Source: Granulosicoccus sp965214025 (GTDB lineage: Bacteria > Pseudomonadota > Gammaproteobacteria > Granulosicoccales > Granulosicoccaceae). From it: a stretch of DNA of 64,000 bases. A program made the translations under genes and the position numbers. Positions 10,137-18,380 of this stretch are shown here, piece after piece. Numbering within the stretch: the first letter of the stretch is position 1; the number at the start of each line of letters is the position of its first letter. The stretch is taken from assembly GCA_965214025.1 (NCBI GenBank), contig CBDCAW010000027.1, positions 62,001 through 126,000 of the forward strand, written 5' to 3'. Below the pieces are notes generated by a model. That model saw only the letters and a program-made list of their open reading frames with translations. It was not told where the DNA came from and made no database searches.

Positions 10137-10871
10137 AAGCGCAGCGCCGGCATAGGGCCATTCCCCACCGAGCGACAACGAAAGTTCGCGAGCCGTGTCG
10201 ACGACTACGAGGTGCATGCGTTCGAGCGCCTTGTCATCGATTCGGAAAGTCGGCCCTGTCACGCTGAGCGCCGCGACAATGCAACCGTCGGCCCCGTGCA
10301 CCGGGGCCGCCGCGGCACTGACGTCCGCAGTCTGGGTATGTCGCGTCACGTACCCGCCCGTTCGGTCGACGCGGCCGGTCAGCGCCCTGCCGACGGCCGT
10401 GCCCTCGAGCGCGAACGGGCGACCGATCCAGTTTTCGTGCCTGATCGCCTGATCGCTGACTCGCTGACGTATGTAGAACGCGCTCTCGGGGGTGTCGAGC
10501 AGGGCGAGGTTCGCCGTCTCCCCCGTGCCTTCAGAAAGCGTGGCGAGCCGGGAACCGGCCTGCTCGTACAGCGAGGTCGCACGCATGGCGGTGGCCCCGA
10601 GCCGCAAGAGCGCTGCGCCCAGCGCGTAGCGACCGTCGGGTTCACGCACGAGGAAGGACTCACGCTCGAGCGTTTGCAGGAGCCGTTGAGCCGTACTCGT
10701 CGCCAGTGCGCTTTCGCGGGCAAGTTCGCTGAGTGAGGCACGCGGTCGAGCAGCGTCGAAGAGGGTCAGAAGTTGTAGCGCACGCCGTACGGAGCGCACA
10801 TCCCCCGAACCTGCGTCGTTCCCGGTGAACGCTCTGCCGCCGCCCTTCTCGGATGTCGGTTTGGTAGTCAT
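10128..10871 (-). CDS. IclR-family transcriptional regulator
   Basis: A 247-residue regulator with an N-terminal winged helix (RRALQLLTLFD, then ASLSELARESALATSTAQRLLQ, residues about 25-80) and a C-terminal IclR effector domain including GTAVGRALTG. It is divergent from the quaternary-amine transporter/catabolic operon, and its start is only 85 bp from the first coding base chosen for that operon. The shared intergenic stretch carries an inverted repeat inside a promoter (10898-10920). IclR proteins usually control adjacent catabolic operons in response to a pathway metabolite; local control of the downstream operon is therefore likely but inferred. Confidence 0.88.
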   Translation of the reverse strand: MTTKPTSEKGGGRAFTGNDAGSGDVRSVRRALQLLTLFDAARPRASLSELARESALATSTAQRLLQTLERESFLVREPDGRYALGAALLRLGATAMRATSLYEQAGSRLATLSEGTGETANLALLDTPESAFYIRQRVSDQAIRHENWIGRPFALEGTAVGRALTGRVDRTGGYVTRHTQTADVSAAAAPVHGADGCIVAALSVTGPTFRIDDKALERMHLVVVDTARELSLSLGGEWPYAGAALLR

Positions 10872-10889
10872 CCGATCTTCTCAAGACTG

Positions 10890-10920
10890 TTGACGAATTA
10901 TCATTCTACGGGAATAATGA
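10890..10920 (+). promoter_or_regulatory. Promoter of the quaternary-amine operon with candidate IclR operator
   Basis: A sigma70-like pair is visible: TTGACG at 10890-10895 and AATAAT at 10913-10918, 17 bases apart. Within it lies an imperfect inverted repeat, TTATCATTC (10898-10906), 5-base spacer, GAATAATGA (10912-10920), with 7 of 9 positions matching. The repeat covers the spacer and -10 element, the expected place for a repressor site. This also argues against the TTG at 10890 being a start codon. Confidence 0.55.
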
Positions 10921-10955
10921 TCGCCAGTCGGGAAAGCGATCATGTCCGATCGCCG

Positions 10956-11654
10956 ATGCTTCCGGAGCTCTCCGGACGAGGGTCGTCTGCCTTGGGAACC
11001 TTGTGGGACACGTTTGCGTTCATGGCCGGCAACCTCGGCTTCATCGGCGCTGCCACACTTGAGCACATCGCTCTCGTTACCGTTGCGGTCGGGCTTGCAA
11101 TAATCACCGGCGTACCCATCGGCATTGCCATCACGCAAAGCCGTGTGGTCGCAGATGTCGTGCTCTATGTCGCTGCGATCATCATCACGATTCCCTCGAT
11201 CGCCCTGTTCGGCCTGATGATCCCGCTGCTGTCGAAGATCGGCCAGGGTATCGGCTATTTCCCGGCGGTCATCGCCGTACTGCTCTACTCCCAGCTACCG
11301 ATCATTCGGAATACCTACACGGCCATCAACAACGTCGACCCGGCACTACGCGAGGCCGCACGCGGCATGGGCATGAAGCCGGTGCAACGGCTGGCCCGCG
11401 TCGAGATTCCTCTGGCGGTGCCCGTCATCATGGCGGGAGTGCGCACCGCCGTGGTCATGAACATCGGTGTCATGGCGATCGCTGCCTATATCGGCGCAGG
11501 TGGGCTCGGCACGCTGATCAGCCGCGGCATTGCCCAGACCGATCCACGTCAGCTCATCGCCGGCGCCCTGGCCGTGAGTCTGCTCGCGATCGTCGCCGAC
11601 TACTCGCTCCAATGGCTACAGCGGCGCCTGACACCCGCCGGGCTAAGAACGTGA
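10956..11654 (+). CDS. OpuC/ProW-type ABC transporter permease for quaternary amines (first)
   Basis: A 232-residue membrane permease of the glycine betaine/carnitine/choline importer family. It has several hydrophobic helices, the EAARGMGMKPVQRLARVEIPLA cytoplasmic EAA loop (about residue 145) that contacts the ATPase, and the GAGGLGTLISRG segment typical of OpuCB/OpuCD. The open frame starts at TTG 10890, but that codon is the likely -35 box, so ATG 10956 is preferred; ATG 11022 is the other possibility. It is the first gene of the operon, followed by ATPase, second permease and receptor in OpuC order. Confidence 0.85.
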   Translation: MLPELSGRGSSALGTLWDTFAFMAGNLGFIGAATLEHIALVTVAVGLAIITGVPIGIAITQSRVVADVVLYVAAIIITIPSIALFGLMIPLLSKIGQGIGYFPAVIAVLLYSQLPIIRNTYTAINNVDPALREAARGMGMKPVQRLARVEIPLAVPVIMAGVRTAVVMNIGVMAIAAYIGAGGLGTLISRGIAQTDPRQLIAGALAVSLLAIVADYSLQWLQRRLTPAGLRT

Positions 11655-11688
11655 ACGGAGCCAACGTCCGCACCAGCGAGGAAAGCGT

Positions 11689-12810
11689 GTGATCAGACTG
11701 GAGAACCTGTCCAAGACCTTCGAGACCGCCGACGGCAGCACCGTCGCAGCCGACGACATCAGCATGGAGGTTCCCGAAGGTGAGATCTGCATCCTTCTGG
11801 GGCCGTCCGGGTGCGGCAAGACGACGACGCTGAAGATGCTCAACCGCATCATCCCGCCGACCTCGGGCAAGGTCTTCATCGATGGCAAGGACACGACCTC
11901 GGTCGACACGATCGCGCTGCGGCGCAACGTCGGCTACGTCATCCAGCAGATCGGGCTGTTTCCGAACATGACGGTCGAGGAGAACATCACCGTCGTACCG
12001 AAGCTGCTGGGCTGGGACGCCGCGAAGTCGAAATCGCGCGCCGCCGAGCTGGTCGAGATGATGGCGCTGGACCCGGCCGTGTTTCTCAAGCGCTATCCGC
12101 GCGAGCTCTCCGGCGGACAGGCTCAGCGTATCGGCGTGGCCCGTGCGCTTGCCGCCGACCCGCCGGTCATGCTGATGGACGAGCCGTTCGGTGCGATCGA
12201 TCCGATCAATCGCGAGATCATCCAGGACGAATTCCTGAAGATGCAGAAGAAGCTCAGGAAAACGATCATGTTCGTCAGTCACGATATCGACGAGGCTGTC
12301 AAGATGGGGGACCGCATCGCGATTTTCCGCGCCGGAAAACTCGAGCAGTACGACGCCCCGGATGATCTCCTCGCGCACCCCAACAGCGATTTCATCGCTG
12401 ACTTCGTCGGCGCGGATCGGACGCTGAAGCGCCTGCGGCTCGTGCGTGTGCACGAAGCGATGAATGAAGAGGCACCGAAGGTGGTCGCCGAAGACACGCT
12501 CGAACGGGCGGCGAACCTGATGCGTGAGCACGAGCATCAGCACATCGTCATGGTCGGACCGCGTGGCCGCCCGCGCGGCAGGCTTTCGCTGGCGGAAGCG
12601 GAAGGCAAGCGTGGCACCGTCGGCGAACACCGTAGCGGCATCGAGGCGAGCGTCGGCATCGACGACGAGATTCGCACCGCGGTGTCGCTCATGTTCACCC
12701 ACGACCTGAGCTGGCTGCCCTGTACCGACGCCGAGGGGATCTACCGTGGGCAGATCACCCAGCGGGGCATCACGCACCTGCTGGGCGAGACCTACCGCCG
12801 GAGGGGCTGA
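11689..12810 (+). CDS. OpuCA/ProV-type ABC transporter ATP-binding protein with CBS region
   Basis: A 373-residue ATPase energising quaternary-amine uptake. Walker A GPSGCGKTT near residue 40, Q-loop in VIQQIGLFPNM, signature LSGGQ near 140, Walker B VMLMDEPFG near 165 and the switch histidine in VSHD. After about residue 245 comes a regulatory CBS-like segment, which in homologues senses ionic strength or nucleotides. GTG 11689 has GAGGAAAGC directly upstream. The order permease, ATPase, permease, receptor defines a complete importer. Confidence 0.92.
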   Translation: MIRLENLSKTFETADGSTVAADDISMEVPEGEICILLGPSGCGKTTTLKMLNRIIPPTSGKVFIDGKDTTSVDTIALRRNVGYVIQQIGLFPNMTVEENITVVPKLLGWDAAKSKSRAAELVEMMALDPAVFLKRYPRELSGGQAQRIGVARALAADPPVMLMDEPFGAIDPINREIIQDEFLKMQKKLRKTIMFVSHDIDEAVKMGDRIAIFRAGKLEQYDAPDDLLAHPNSDFIADFVGADRTLKRLRLVRVHEAMNEEAPKVVAEDTLERAANLMREHEHQHIVMVGPRGRPRGRLSLAEAEGKRGTVGEHRSGIEASVGIDDEIRTAVSLMFTHDLSWLPCTDAEGIYRGQITQRGITHLLGETYRRRG

Positions 12811-12814
12811 GCGC

Positions 12815-13567
12815 ATGGCCGCCAGTACGATTGCCAGAGGGTCGGCCGAGGGCCCCGAACGCCTGCGCCGTACACTGCTGCTGGCCACGGTGTTCGCGTT
12901 CGGCATCTGGGCCGGATCGGCAGGCATTGTCGATGTGGCTTACGACTACTGGGAAGATATCGCCTACCTGACTCCGCAGCACATCATGCTGACGCTGATC
13001 TCGGGCGGGCTTGCGATAGTGCTCGGCGTGCCACTCGGGATCTGGCTGAGCCGACCGCACATGCGCCGCTTTGCCGAGAGCCTGATGCAGGTGCTCAACA
13101 TCGGTACCACGATCCCGACCCTCGCCGTACTCGCCCTGAGCATGGCCTTTCTCGGCATAGGCACGGTACCGGCGGTATTCGGGCTCTGGGTTGCCTCCTT
13201 GCTGCCGATCGTCAGAAACACCTACGCCGGTCTGCTCGAAGTGCCGGGCCATCTCAGGGAGGCGGCGAGCGGCATGGGCATGCGCCCGCTTCAACAGCTC
13301 TTTCGCATCGAATTGCCCAACGCGCTGTTCGTCATCTTCGCCGGTATACGCACGGCCCTCGCGATCAACGTCGGTACCGTCCCGCTCGCCTTCCTGATCG
13401 GCGGTGGCGGCCTTGGCGAGCTGATCTTCACCGGTATCGATCTGAACGAGCCGGGGATGATGCTCGCCGGGGCGGTGACGACCGCGCTGCTCGCCGTGAT
13501 CGTTGATTTCATACTCGCCCAGTGCGCCTACTGGCTCATTCCGCGTGGTGTGAATCCGCTGAGATAA
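12815..13567 (+). CDS. OpuC/ProW-type ABC transporter permease for quaternary amines (second)
   Basis: A 250-residue membrane permease paralogous to the first one, with the REAASGMGMRPLQQLFRIELP EAA loop and GGGGLGELIFTGI. ATG 12815 follows GGAGGGG at good distance and lies four bases after the ATPase stop; the longer frame to 12746 lies inside the ATPase gene. The N-terminal region has an extra hydrophobic helix before the family core. It should pair with the 10956-11654 product as a heterodimeric permease. Confidence 0.88.
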   Translation: MAASTIARGSAEGPERLRRTLLLATVFAFGIWAGSAGIVDVAYDYWEDIAYLTPQHIMLTLISGGLAIVLGVPLGIWLSRPHMRRFAESLMQVLNIGTTIPTLAVLALSMAFLGIGTVPAVFGLWVASLLPIVRNTYAGLLEVPGHLREAASGMGMRPLQQLFRIELPNALFVIFAGIRTALAINVGTVPLAFLIGGGGLGELIFTGIDLNEPGMMLAGAVTTALLAVIVDFILAQCAYWLIPRGVNPLR

Positions 13568-13642
13568 GACCCGACAATCATACCGTTCCGCTTGGCGCCA
13601 TGAACACCCCACGGCGCCGGCCTTACCCAGGAGTTTGACCCG

Positions 13643-14548
13643 ATGAACCATGCACCTAACCGAACCCGATCCATCGCGACCCTCGTCGCCGGAGCCGTGT
13701 TGGCACTTACCGGCGCGTATGCCCAGGCGGCCAGTACCATCGTCGTCGGTGGCAAGAATTTCACCGAGCAGCAGATCATGGCTGCGATGACAACCGAGCT
13801 GCTCGAGACCAACGGCTTCGACGTGGATACCCGTGCCGGCATGGGTAGCGCAGTCCTGCGCGAGGCGCAGGAGAATGGTCAGATCGATCTCTACTGGGAG
13901 TACACCGGCACTTCACTGATCACCTACAACAAGGTCGAGGAGTCGATGAGCCCGGAGGACACCTATGCCAAGGTGAAGGAGCTGGATGCCGAGAAGGGGC
14001 TTGTCTGGCTCGACCCTTCCGCTGCCAACAACACCTATGCGATCGCGATGAACAAGGAGGCGGCCGCTGAGATGGGCATCGCGTCCATCAGCGATTTCGC
14101 CAAGGCGGTGAACGATGACAAGGGGCTGACCTTCGCCTCCAACGCCGAGTTCTACGCACGTGCCGACGGCTGGAAGCCGTTGCAGGAAGCGTATGAATTC
14201 GACATGGGGCGCTCGGACGTCAAGCGCATGGACTCGGGTCTGACCTACCAGGCGTTGAAGGAGAACCAGGTGGATTCGGCACTTGTCTTCGCGACCGACG
14301 GCCGCAACAAGGCCTTCGACTTCACCGTGCTCGAGGACGACAAGGGCTTCTTTCCTGCCTACGCGCTGACCCCGGTCGTGCGCGAAGACATACTCAAGGA
14401 GAACCCCAAGCTGTCGGAGCTGCTCAACGAGCTCTCGGGAAAGCTCGACGACGAGACGATGGCGACGCTAAACGCGCAGGTCGACGTCGAGAAGAAGACG
14501 ATCGAAGACGTCGCATCAAGCTTTCTGAAGGAGCAGGGTCTGATCTGA
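13643..14548 (+). CDS. OpuCC-type quaternary-amine/osmoprotectant-binding protein
   Basis: A 301-residue periplasmic receptor. Signal peptide: basic start (NRTRS), hydrophobic core, likely cleavage after AQA near residue 30. The mature protein starts STIVVGGKNFTEQQIMA and contains IDLYWEYTGTSL, the hallmark of the OpuAC/OpuCC ligand domain, in which aromatic residues form cation-pi contacts with trimethylammonium groups. CAGGAG lies upstream of ATG 13643. The substrate is probably a betaine, carnitine or choline-like compound; the downstream genes favour a carboxylated one that is degraded, not merely stored. Confidence 0.9.
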   Translation: MNHAPNRTRSIATLVAGAVLALTGAYAQAASTIVVGGKNFTEQQIMAAMTTELLETNGFDVDTRAGMGSAVLREAQENGQIDLYWEYTGTSLITYNKVEESMSPEDTYAKVKELDAEKGLVWLDPSAANNTYAIAMNKEAAAEMGIASISDFAKAVNDDKGLTFASNAEFYARADGWKPLQEAYEFDMGRSDVKRMDSGLTYQALKENQVDSALVFATDGRNKAFDFTVLEDDKGFFPAYALTPVVREDILKENPKLSELLNELSGKLDDETMATLNAQVDVEKKTIEDVASSFLKEQGLI

Positions 14549-14594
14549 GCGCGCGCGTTGCCGGTGCGACGAGTAGTGGTAGAGACGTAGCGTC

Positions 14595-15491
14595 GTGGCA
14601 GACACCGGGAGCCTGCGTGTCGGGGTTGCCCAGATCGACTGTGATCTGGGTGATGTCGAGGCCAACCTGCGTCGTCACGTCCGGTGCATCGGCGAGGCCG
14701 CCGAAGCCGGCGTCGAGCTTCTGCTGTTCCCCGAGCTCTCGTTGACGGGCTACCGACTCGGCGAAGGCGTCGTCGATGTGTCTCGCTCTCGCGACGACCC
14801 GGTCATCGCCGAACTCGCGGCAGTCGCCCCACAGATGACGGTCGTGTTCGGCATGGTCGAGGAGGGGCCGGCGGCCCAGCTCTACAATGCCGCGCTCGTC
14901 GTCCATGGCGGGAAGCTTGTCTTCCTGCACCGCAAGCTCAACCTGCCCACCTACGGTGATCTCGAAGAGGGCAAGCTCTTCGCGGGTGGGAACTATGTCG
15001 AAACCTTCTCCACCGACAAGCCCTGGCGCCACGGCGTTCTGATCTGCGCCGATCTGTGGAACCCTTCTCTGGTGCATCTGGCGATGCTGCACGGCGCCAC
15101 CCTGCTACTCGCCCCGGTCAACTCCGCGCTCGGCGCCGTCGGTGGCGATTTCTCCAATCCCGACGGCTGGCATCTCGCCATACGCTTCTACGCGATGATG
15201 TACGGCATGCCGATCGTCATGGCCAACCGGGTGGGCAGTGAAGACGGCGCGCATTTCTGGGGCGGGTCCTGCATCGTCGATCCGTACGGGCACATTCTCG
15301 CCGAGGCGCAGGAGGATGAGGCGCTGATCGTGGCCACGCTCGATTTCGAGGCCGTGCGGCGAGCGCGCTTTCGTCTGCCGACGGTGCGCGATTCGAACAT
15401 CTCACTCGTACACCGCGAGATGGGTCGATTGATCGATCATCTCGCAGTACCGACCTTTGTGCGCGACCCCTTCTTTCGCGACATACCCTGA
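14595..15491 (+). CDS. Carbon-nitrogen hydrolase (nitrilase superfamily)
   Basis: A 298-residue C-N hydrolase with the full Glu-Lys-Cys triad: E47 in LLFPELSLTGY, K114 in LHRKLNLPTYG and C151 in VLICADLWNP. The usual second Glu region and SEDGAHFWGGS strand follow. Such enzymes hydrolyse amides, carbamoyl groups or N-acyl compounds. GTG 14595 is 46 bases after the receptor stop. Its place between the importer and the methyltransferase/CoA genes suggests it hydrolyses an amide-type substrate or intermediate of the same pathway; the substrate is unknown. Confidence 0.88.
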   Translation: MADTGSLRVGVAQIDCDLGDVEANLRRHVRCIGEAAEAGVELLLFPELSLTGYRLGEGVVDVSRSRDDPVIAELAAVAPQMTVVFGMVEEGPAAQLYNAALVVHGGKLVFLHRKLNLPTYGDLEEGKLFAGGNYVETFSTDKPWRHGVLICADLWNPSLVHLAMLHGATLLLAPVNSALGAVGGDFSNPDGWHLAIRFYAMMYGMPIVMANRVGSEDGAHFWGGSCIVDPYGHILAEAQEDEALIVATLDFEAVRRARFRLPTVRDSNISLVHREMGRLIDHLAVPTFVRDPFFRDIP

Positions 15492-15520
15492 CACCAACTC
15501 GACTCTGACACTCTACCAAC

Positions 15521-15707
15521 ATGGCCGCACCCAGCAAACCCCGCCGCCGCGCGCCGCAGTGGTGAAAGCCAGCCCGTCGCCAAGTTACCTCAGCTCGCGC
15601 GCTGCCAGCTCAGGAATCGCTTCGAACCGATCGCCGCCCTCGACGAGGAGCAGCTCGAACTGGTCCACGACGCCTCACTGGACATTCTCGAGGATCTCGG
15701 TATCGAG
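15521..15707 (+). other. Probable N-terminal coding part of the MttB-family gene, frameshifted
   Basis: ATG 15521 opens a frame reading MAAPSKPRRRAPQW and then TGA at 15563. The next frame, skipping one base, reads ESQPVAKLPQLARCQL, then RNRFEPIAALDEEQLELV, and runs into the 15708 ORF. This is the usual Arg-rich start and helical N-terminus of MttB-family proteins, but that frame has no ATG, GTG or TTG after the stop at 15489-15491 until 15708. Joining both parts gives about 519 residues, the normal family size. So one extra base near 15545-15562 is likely. Confidence 0.55.
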
Positions 15708-17081
15708 GTGCTCGGTGACCAGGCACTGGAACTGTTCCGCAACGCCGGGGCCGAGGTCGGCACTGACGGAATCGTGCGCCTGGACCGCGCACTGGTGCTC
15801 GAGACGATCGCTCGGGCGCCGGCCGATTTCACGCTGACACCGCGAAACCCGGCCAACGCCATCGCGGCAGGCGGCAACGCGATCAACTTCGGGCTCGTCT
15901 CCGGGCCGCCGAACGTGCACGACCGGATCAACGGGCGGCGCGTCGGTAACATCGAGGACTACCGCAACATCATCCGCCTCGGGCAGTCGTTCAACGTCAT
16001 CGACTTTTTCGGCAACCAGGCGATCGCGCCGACTGACCTGCCGGCGAACACCCGTCATCTCGATACCACGCTGGTCAACCTGACGCTGGCCGACAAGGTG
16101 TTCTGCGCTACCGGTATCGGAGCGGGACGTGCCCGCGACGCGGTCGAGCTGTGCGCGATCGCGCGCGGTCTTTCTCTCGAACAGATGGCGGACAGCCCGA
16201 CGGTGCTGACCAACATCAACGTCAATTCGCCGAGAAAGCTCGACGACTCGATGGCCTACGGGGCAATGCAGATGGCCATGCTCGGGCAAGGTGTCGTCGT
16301 CACACCGTTCACGCTGATGGGGGCCATGACGCCCGCGACGATGGCCGGCGCTCTTGCCCAGCAGAACGCCGAAGCTTTGCTCGGGGTGGCGCTCGTGCAG
16401 CTCACGCGCCCGGGTGCCCCGACCGTCTATGGCGGGTTTACGTCGAACGTGGACATGCGCTCGGGTTCCCCCGCATTCGGTACACCGGAGAACGCGCTCG
16501 CGAACATCGCTGGCGGCCAGCTCGCCCGCAAGTATGCGCTGCCCTATCGAACCAGCGCCTGCAACGCCTCGAACGCCGTCGATGCCCAGGCGACCTGGGA
16601 GACGCAGATGGCGCTCTGGGGTGCAGTCATGGGGTATGGAAACTTCACCTACCACGCGGCCGGCTGGCTCGAGGGCGGGCTCGTCGCCTCGCTCGAGAAG
16701 ATCGTCGTCGACTGCGAGATGCTTCAGCACATGCAGCGGCTGCTGACGCCGCTGACGATCTCGCGCACGGAAGTCGGTGCCGATGCGATGCAGGAGGTCG
16801 GTCCCGGTGGTCATTTCTTCGGCTGCGATCATACGATGGCACGCTTTCGAGAGGCATTCTACGAGCCCTTCCTGTCCGACTGGCAGAACCACGAGAACTG
16901 GCGCCTGGCCGGTGCAAAGGATGCAACGACGCGGGCTACCGAGGTCTGGCAACGGGTGCTCCAGGAATACGAGGCGCCGGCACTCGACCCCGGCACGACC
17001 GAGGCGCTCGAGGCGTATGTGGCGCAGCGGCGCGAAAAGCTGGGCGCTGAGGAGCCGATGCTCGAACCCGTGCCGCTATGA
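15708..17081 (+). CDS. MttB-family (COG5598) methyltransferase without pyrrolysine
   Basis: 457 residues of the trimethylamine methyltransferase-like family, whose non-pyrrolysine members demethylate quaternary amines such as glycine betaine, proline betaine, carnitine or butyrobetaine and pass the methyl group to a corrinoid protein. Family features: the long TIM-barrel with NINVNSPRKLDDSM, GGFTSNVDMRSGSPAFGTPE, CNASNAVDAQATWE and GPGGHFFGCDHTM. No in-frame TAG occurs. GTG 15708 is only the first available start codon in this frame; homologous sequence extends about 62 residues upstream in a frameshifted stretch (15521-15707). No corrinoid protein or corrinoid-activating gene lies beside it, which is unusual. 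Confidence 0.85.
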   Translation: MLGDQALELFRNAGAEVGTDGIVRLDRALVLETIARAPADFTLTPRNPANAIAAGGNAINFGLVSGPPNVHDRINGRRVGNIEDYRNIIRLGQSFNVIDFFGNQAIAPTDLPANTRHLDTTLVNLTLADKVFCATGIGAGRARDAVELCAIARGLSLEQMADSPTVLTNINVNSPRKLDDSMAYGAMQMAMLGQGVVVTPFTLMGAMTPATMAGALAQQNAEALLGVALVQLTRPGAPTVYGGFTSNVDMRSGSPAFGTPENALANIAGGQLARKYALPYRTSACNASNAVDAQATWETQMALWGAVMGYGNFTYHAAGWLEGGLVASLEKIVVDCEMLQHMQRLLTPLTISRTEVGADAMQEVGPGGHFFGCDHTMARFREAFYEPFLSDWQNHENWRLAGAKDATTRATEVWQRVLQEYEAPALDPGTTEALEAYVAQRREKLGAEEPMLEPVPL

Positions 17082-17178
17082 CCGCTTTCACCACGCGAGC
17101 CGCTGCCACACCAGCCAGGAGTGCCGTGTCGGCTTGCATGCCCGGTTACGCTCTGACCGCAGATTCGATGAAGCTTGC

Positions 17179-18369
17179 ATGCACGATTTCTTCCTGACCG
17201 ACGAGGATCGCGCATTTCGTGCCGAAATCCGCGATTTTCTTGCCCGCGAGCTTGCTCCACGTGCGGCGAAGATCGAGCGTGACGAGGATTGGGAAGCGGT
17301 CAAGGAGGTCGTGCGCGCGCTCGGATCGGCCGGGTACATGAAGCTGATGTTCCGCGATCTCTACGAAGGAGGGCTCTCTGCGCCTGGCTTGGTCCACGCG
17401 ACCATGCTGTCCGAAGAGGCCGCCTACCTCAACTACGCCTTCGAGACGACGATCGCCACCGCGCTCTCCTGCGCCTTTCCGCTCCACGCCCACGCGCAGC
17501 CGGCGATCCGCGAGCGCTACCTGACGCCCATACTCGAGGGCACCGCGATCGGCTCGATCTGCATGACCGAGCCGAACGTCGGCTCGGACAGCGCCGGGAT
17601 GGAAACGCGCATACGCTTTGACGAGAGATCAGGGGAGTGGGTGATCGACGGCTTCAAGCGCTACATCTCCAATGCGACGAAATCCGATATCTACATCGTC
17701 TGGGGCATCACCGATCCCGACGTCGCTCCACAGAAAGGCATGACCGCGGTGGCGGTGCCGAAAGATGCAAAAGGCATTACCTTCCCACGCACCTACCACT
17801 TCATGGGACGACGCGGCTGCGTCGTCGGGGAGGTCGCTTTCGACGGCGTGCGCGTTCCGCGGGAGAACCTGCTCGGGCAGGAGAACGCGGGCTTTCGCAT
17901 CATGCTCGGTGCCTTCAACTTCGAGCGCACGATCCTGGGTGGCTCGGGTCTCGGCGTTGCGCGTTCGGCCTTCGACATCGCCAGGGCACACGCGCAGAGC
18001 CGGACGTCGTTCGGCCAGAAGCTCGGCCAGAAACAGTTGATCTGGGACATGATCGCCGAAATGAGCTGGCGCATCGACGCGGCGGAGCTGCTCACCTACC
18101 GGGCTGCCCGGATGTACGACGCCGGGATCGACGGCAAGGACCTGATGCGCGAGGCGGCACAGTGCAAGCTGGTCGCGACCGAGGCGGCGGTGCATTGCGC
18201 CGACCGCACGGTGCAGATCCTGGGCGGCGACGGCGTGACCCGGGAATTCGGCCGCGCCGAGCAGATCTATCGCGATGCCCGCGCGCTACCGATCGTCGGT
18301 GGCTCCTCCGAGATGGCCAAGTACCTGATCGCGGCACGCGAGATGCCGGGCATCAAGCCCAACCTCTGA
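17179..18369 (+). CDS. Acyl-CoA dehydrogenase (CaiA-like position in the operon)
   Basis: A 396-residue FAD-dependent acyl-CoA dehydrogenase: N-terminal helical domain, beta domain with ICMTEPNVGSDSAGM and a C-terminal helical domain. The medium-chain-type catalytic Glu is replaced (IVGGSSEM, G374), but E249 in FNFERTILGG lies at the helix-G position used by isovaleryl-CoA and long-chain dehydrogenases, so activity is expected. ATG 17179 matches the family N-terminus MHDFFLTDEDRAFR; the frame upstream to 16777 overlaps mttB. It could oxidise or reduce an acyl-CoA made by the ligase encoded 11 bases downstream. Confidence 0.9.
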   Translation: MHDFFLTDEDRAFRAEIRDFLARELAPRAAKIERDEDWEAVKEVVRALGSAGYMKLMFRDLYEGGLSAPGLVHATMLSEEAAYLNYAFETTIATALSCAFPLHAHAQPAIRERYLTPILEGTAIGSICMTEPNVGSDSAGMETRIRFDERSGEWVIDGFKRYISNATKSDIYIVWGITDPDVAPQKGMTAVAVPKDAKGITFPRTYHFMGRRGCVVGEVAFDGVRVPRENLLGQENAGFRIMLGAFNFERTILGGSGLGVARSAFDIARAHAQSRTSFGQKLGQKQLIWDMIAEMSWRIDAAELLTYRAARMYDAGIDGKDLMREAAQCKLVATEAAVHCADRTVQILGGDGVTREFGRAEQIYRDARALPIVGGSSEMAKYLIAAREMPGIKPNL

Positions 18370-18380
18370 CTGGATCGGAC

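Noticed and set aside
10058..10267. Alternative frame after ATG 10050 reading MEETWISFCDSLVDELHW
   Set aside because: It overlaps the TRAP permease C-terminus and the IclR gene, has no ribosome site beyond chance and turns into Arg-rich shadow sequence.
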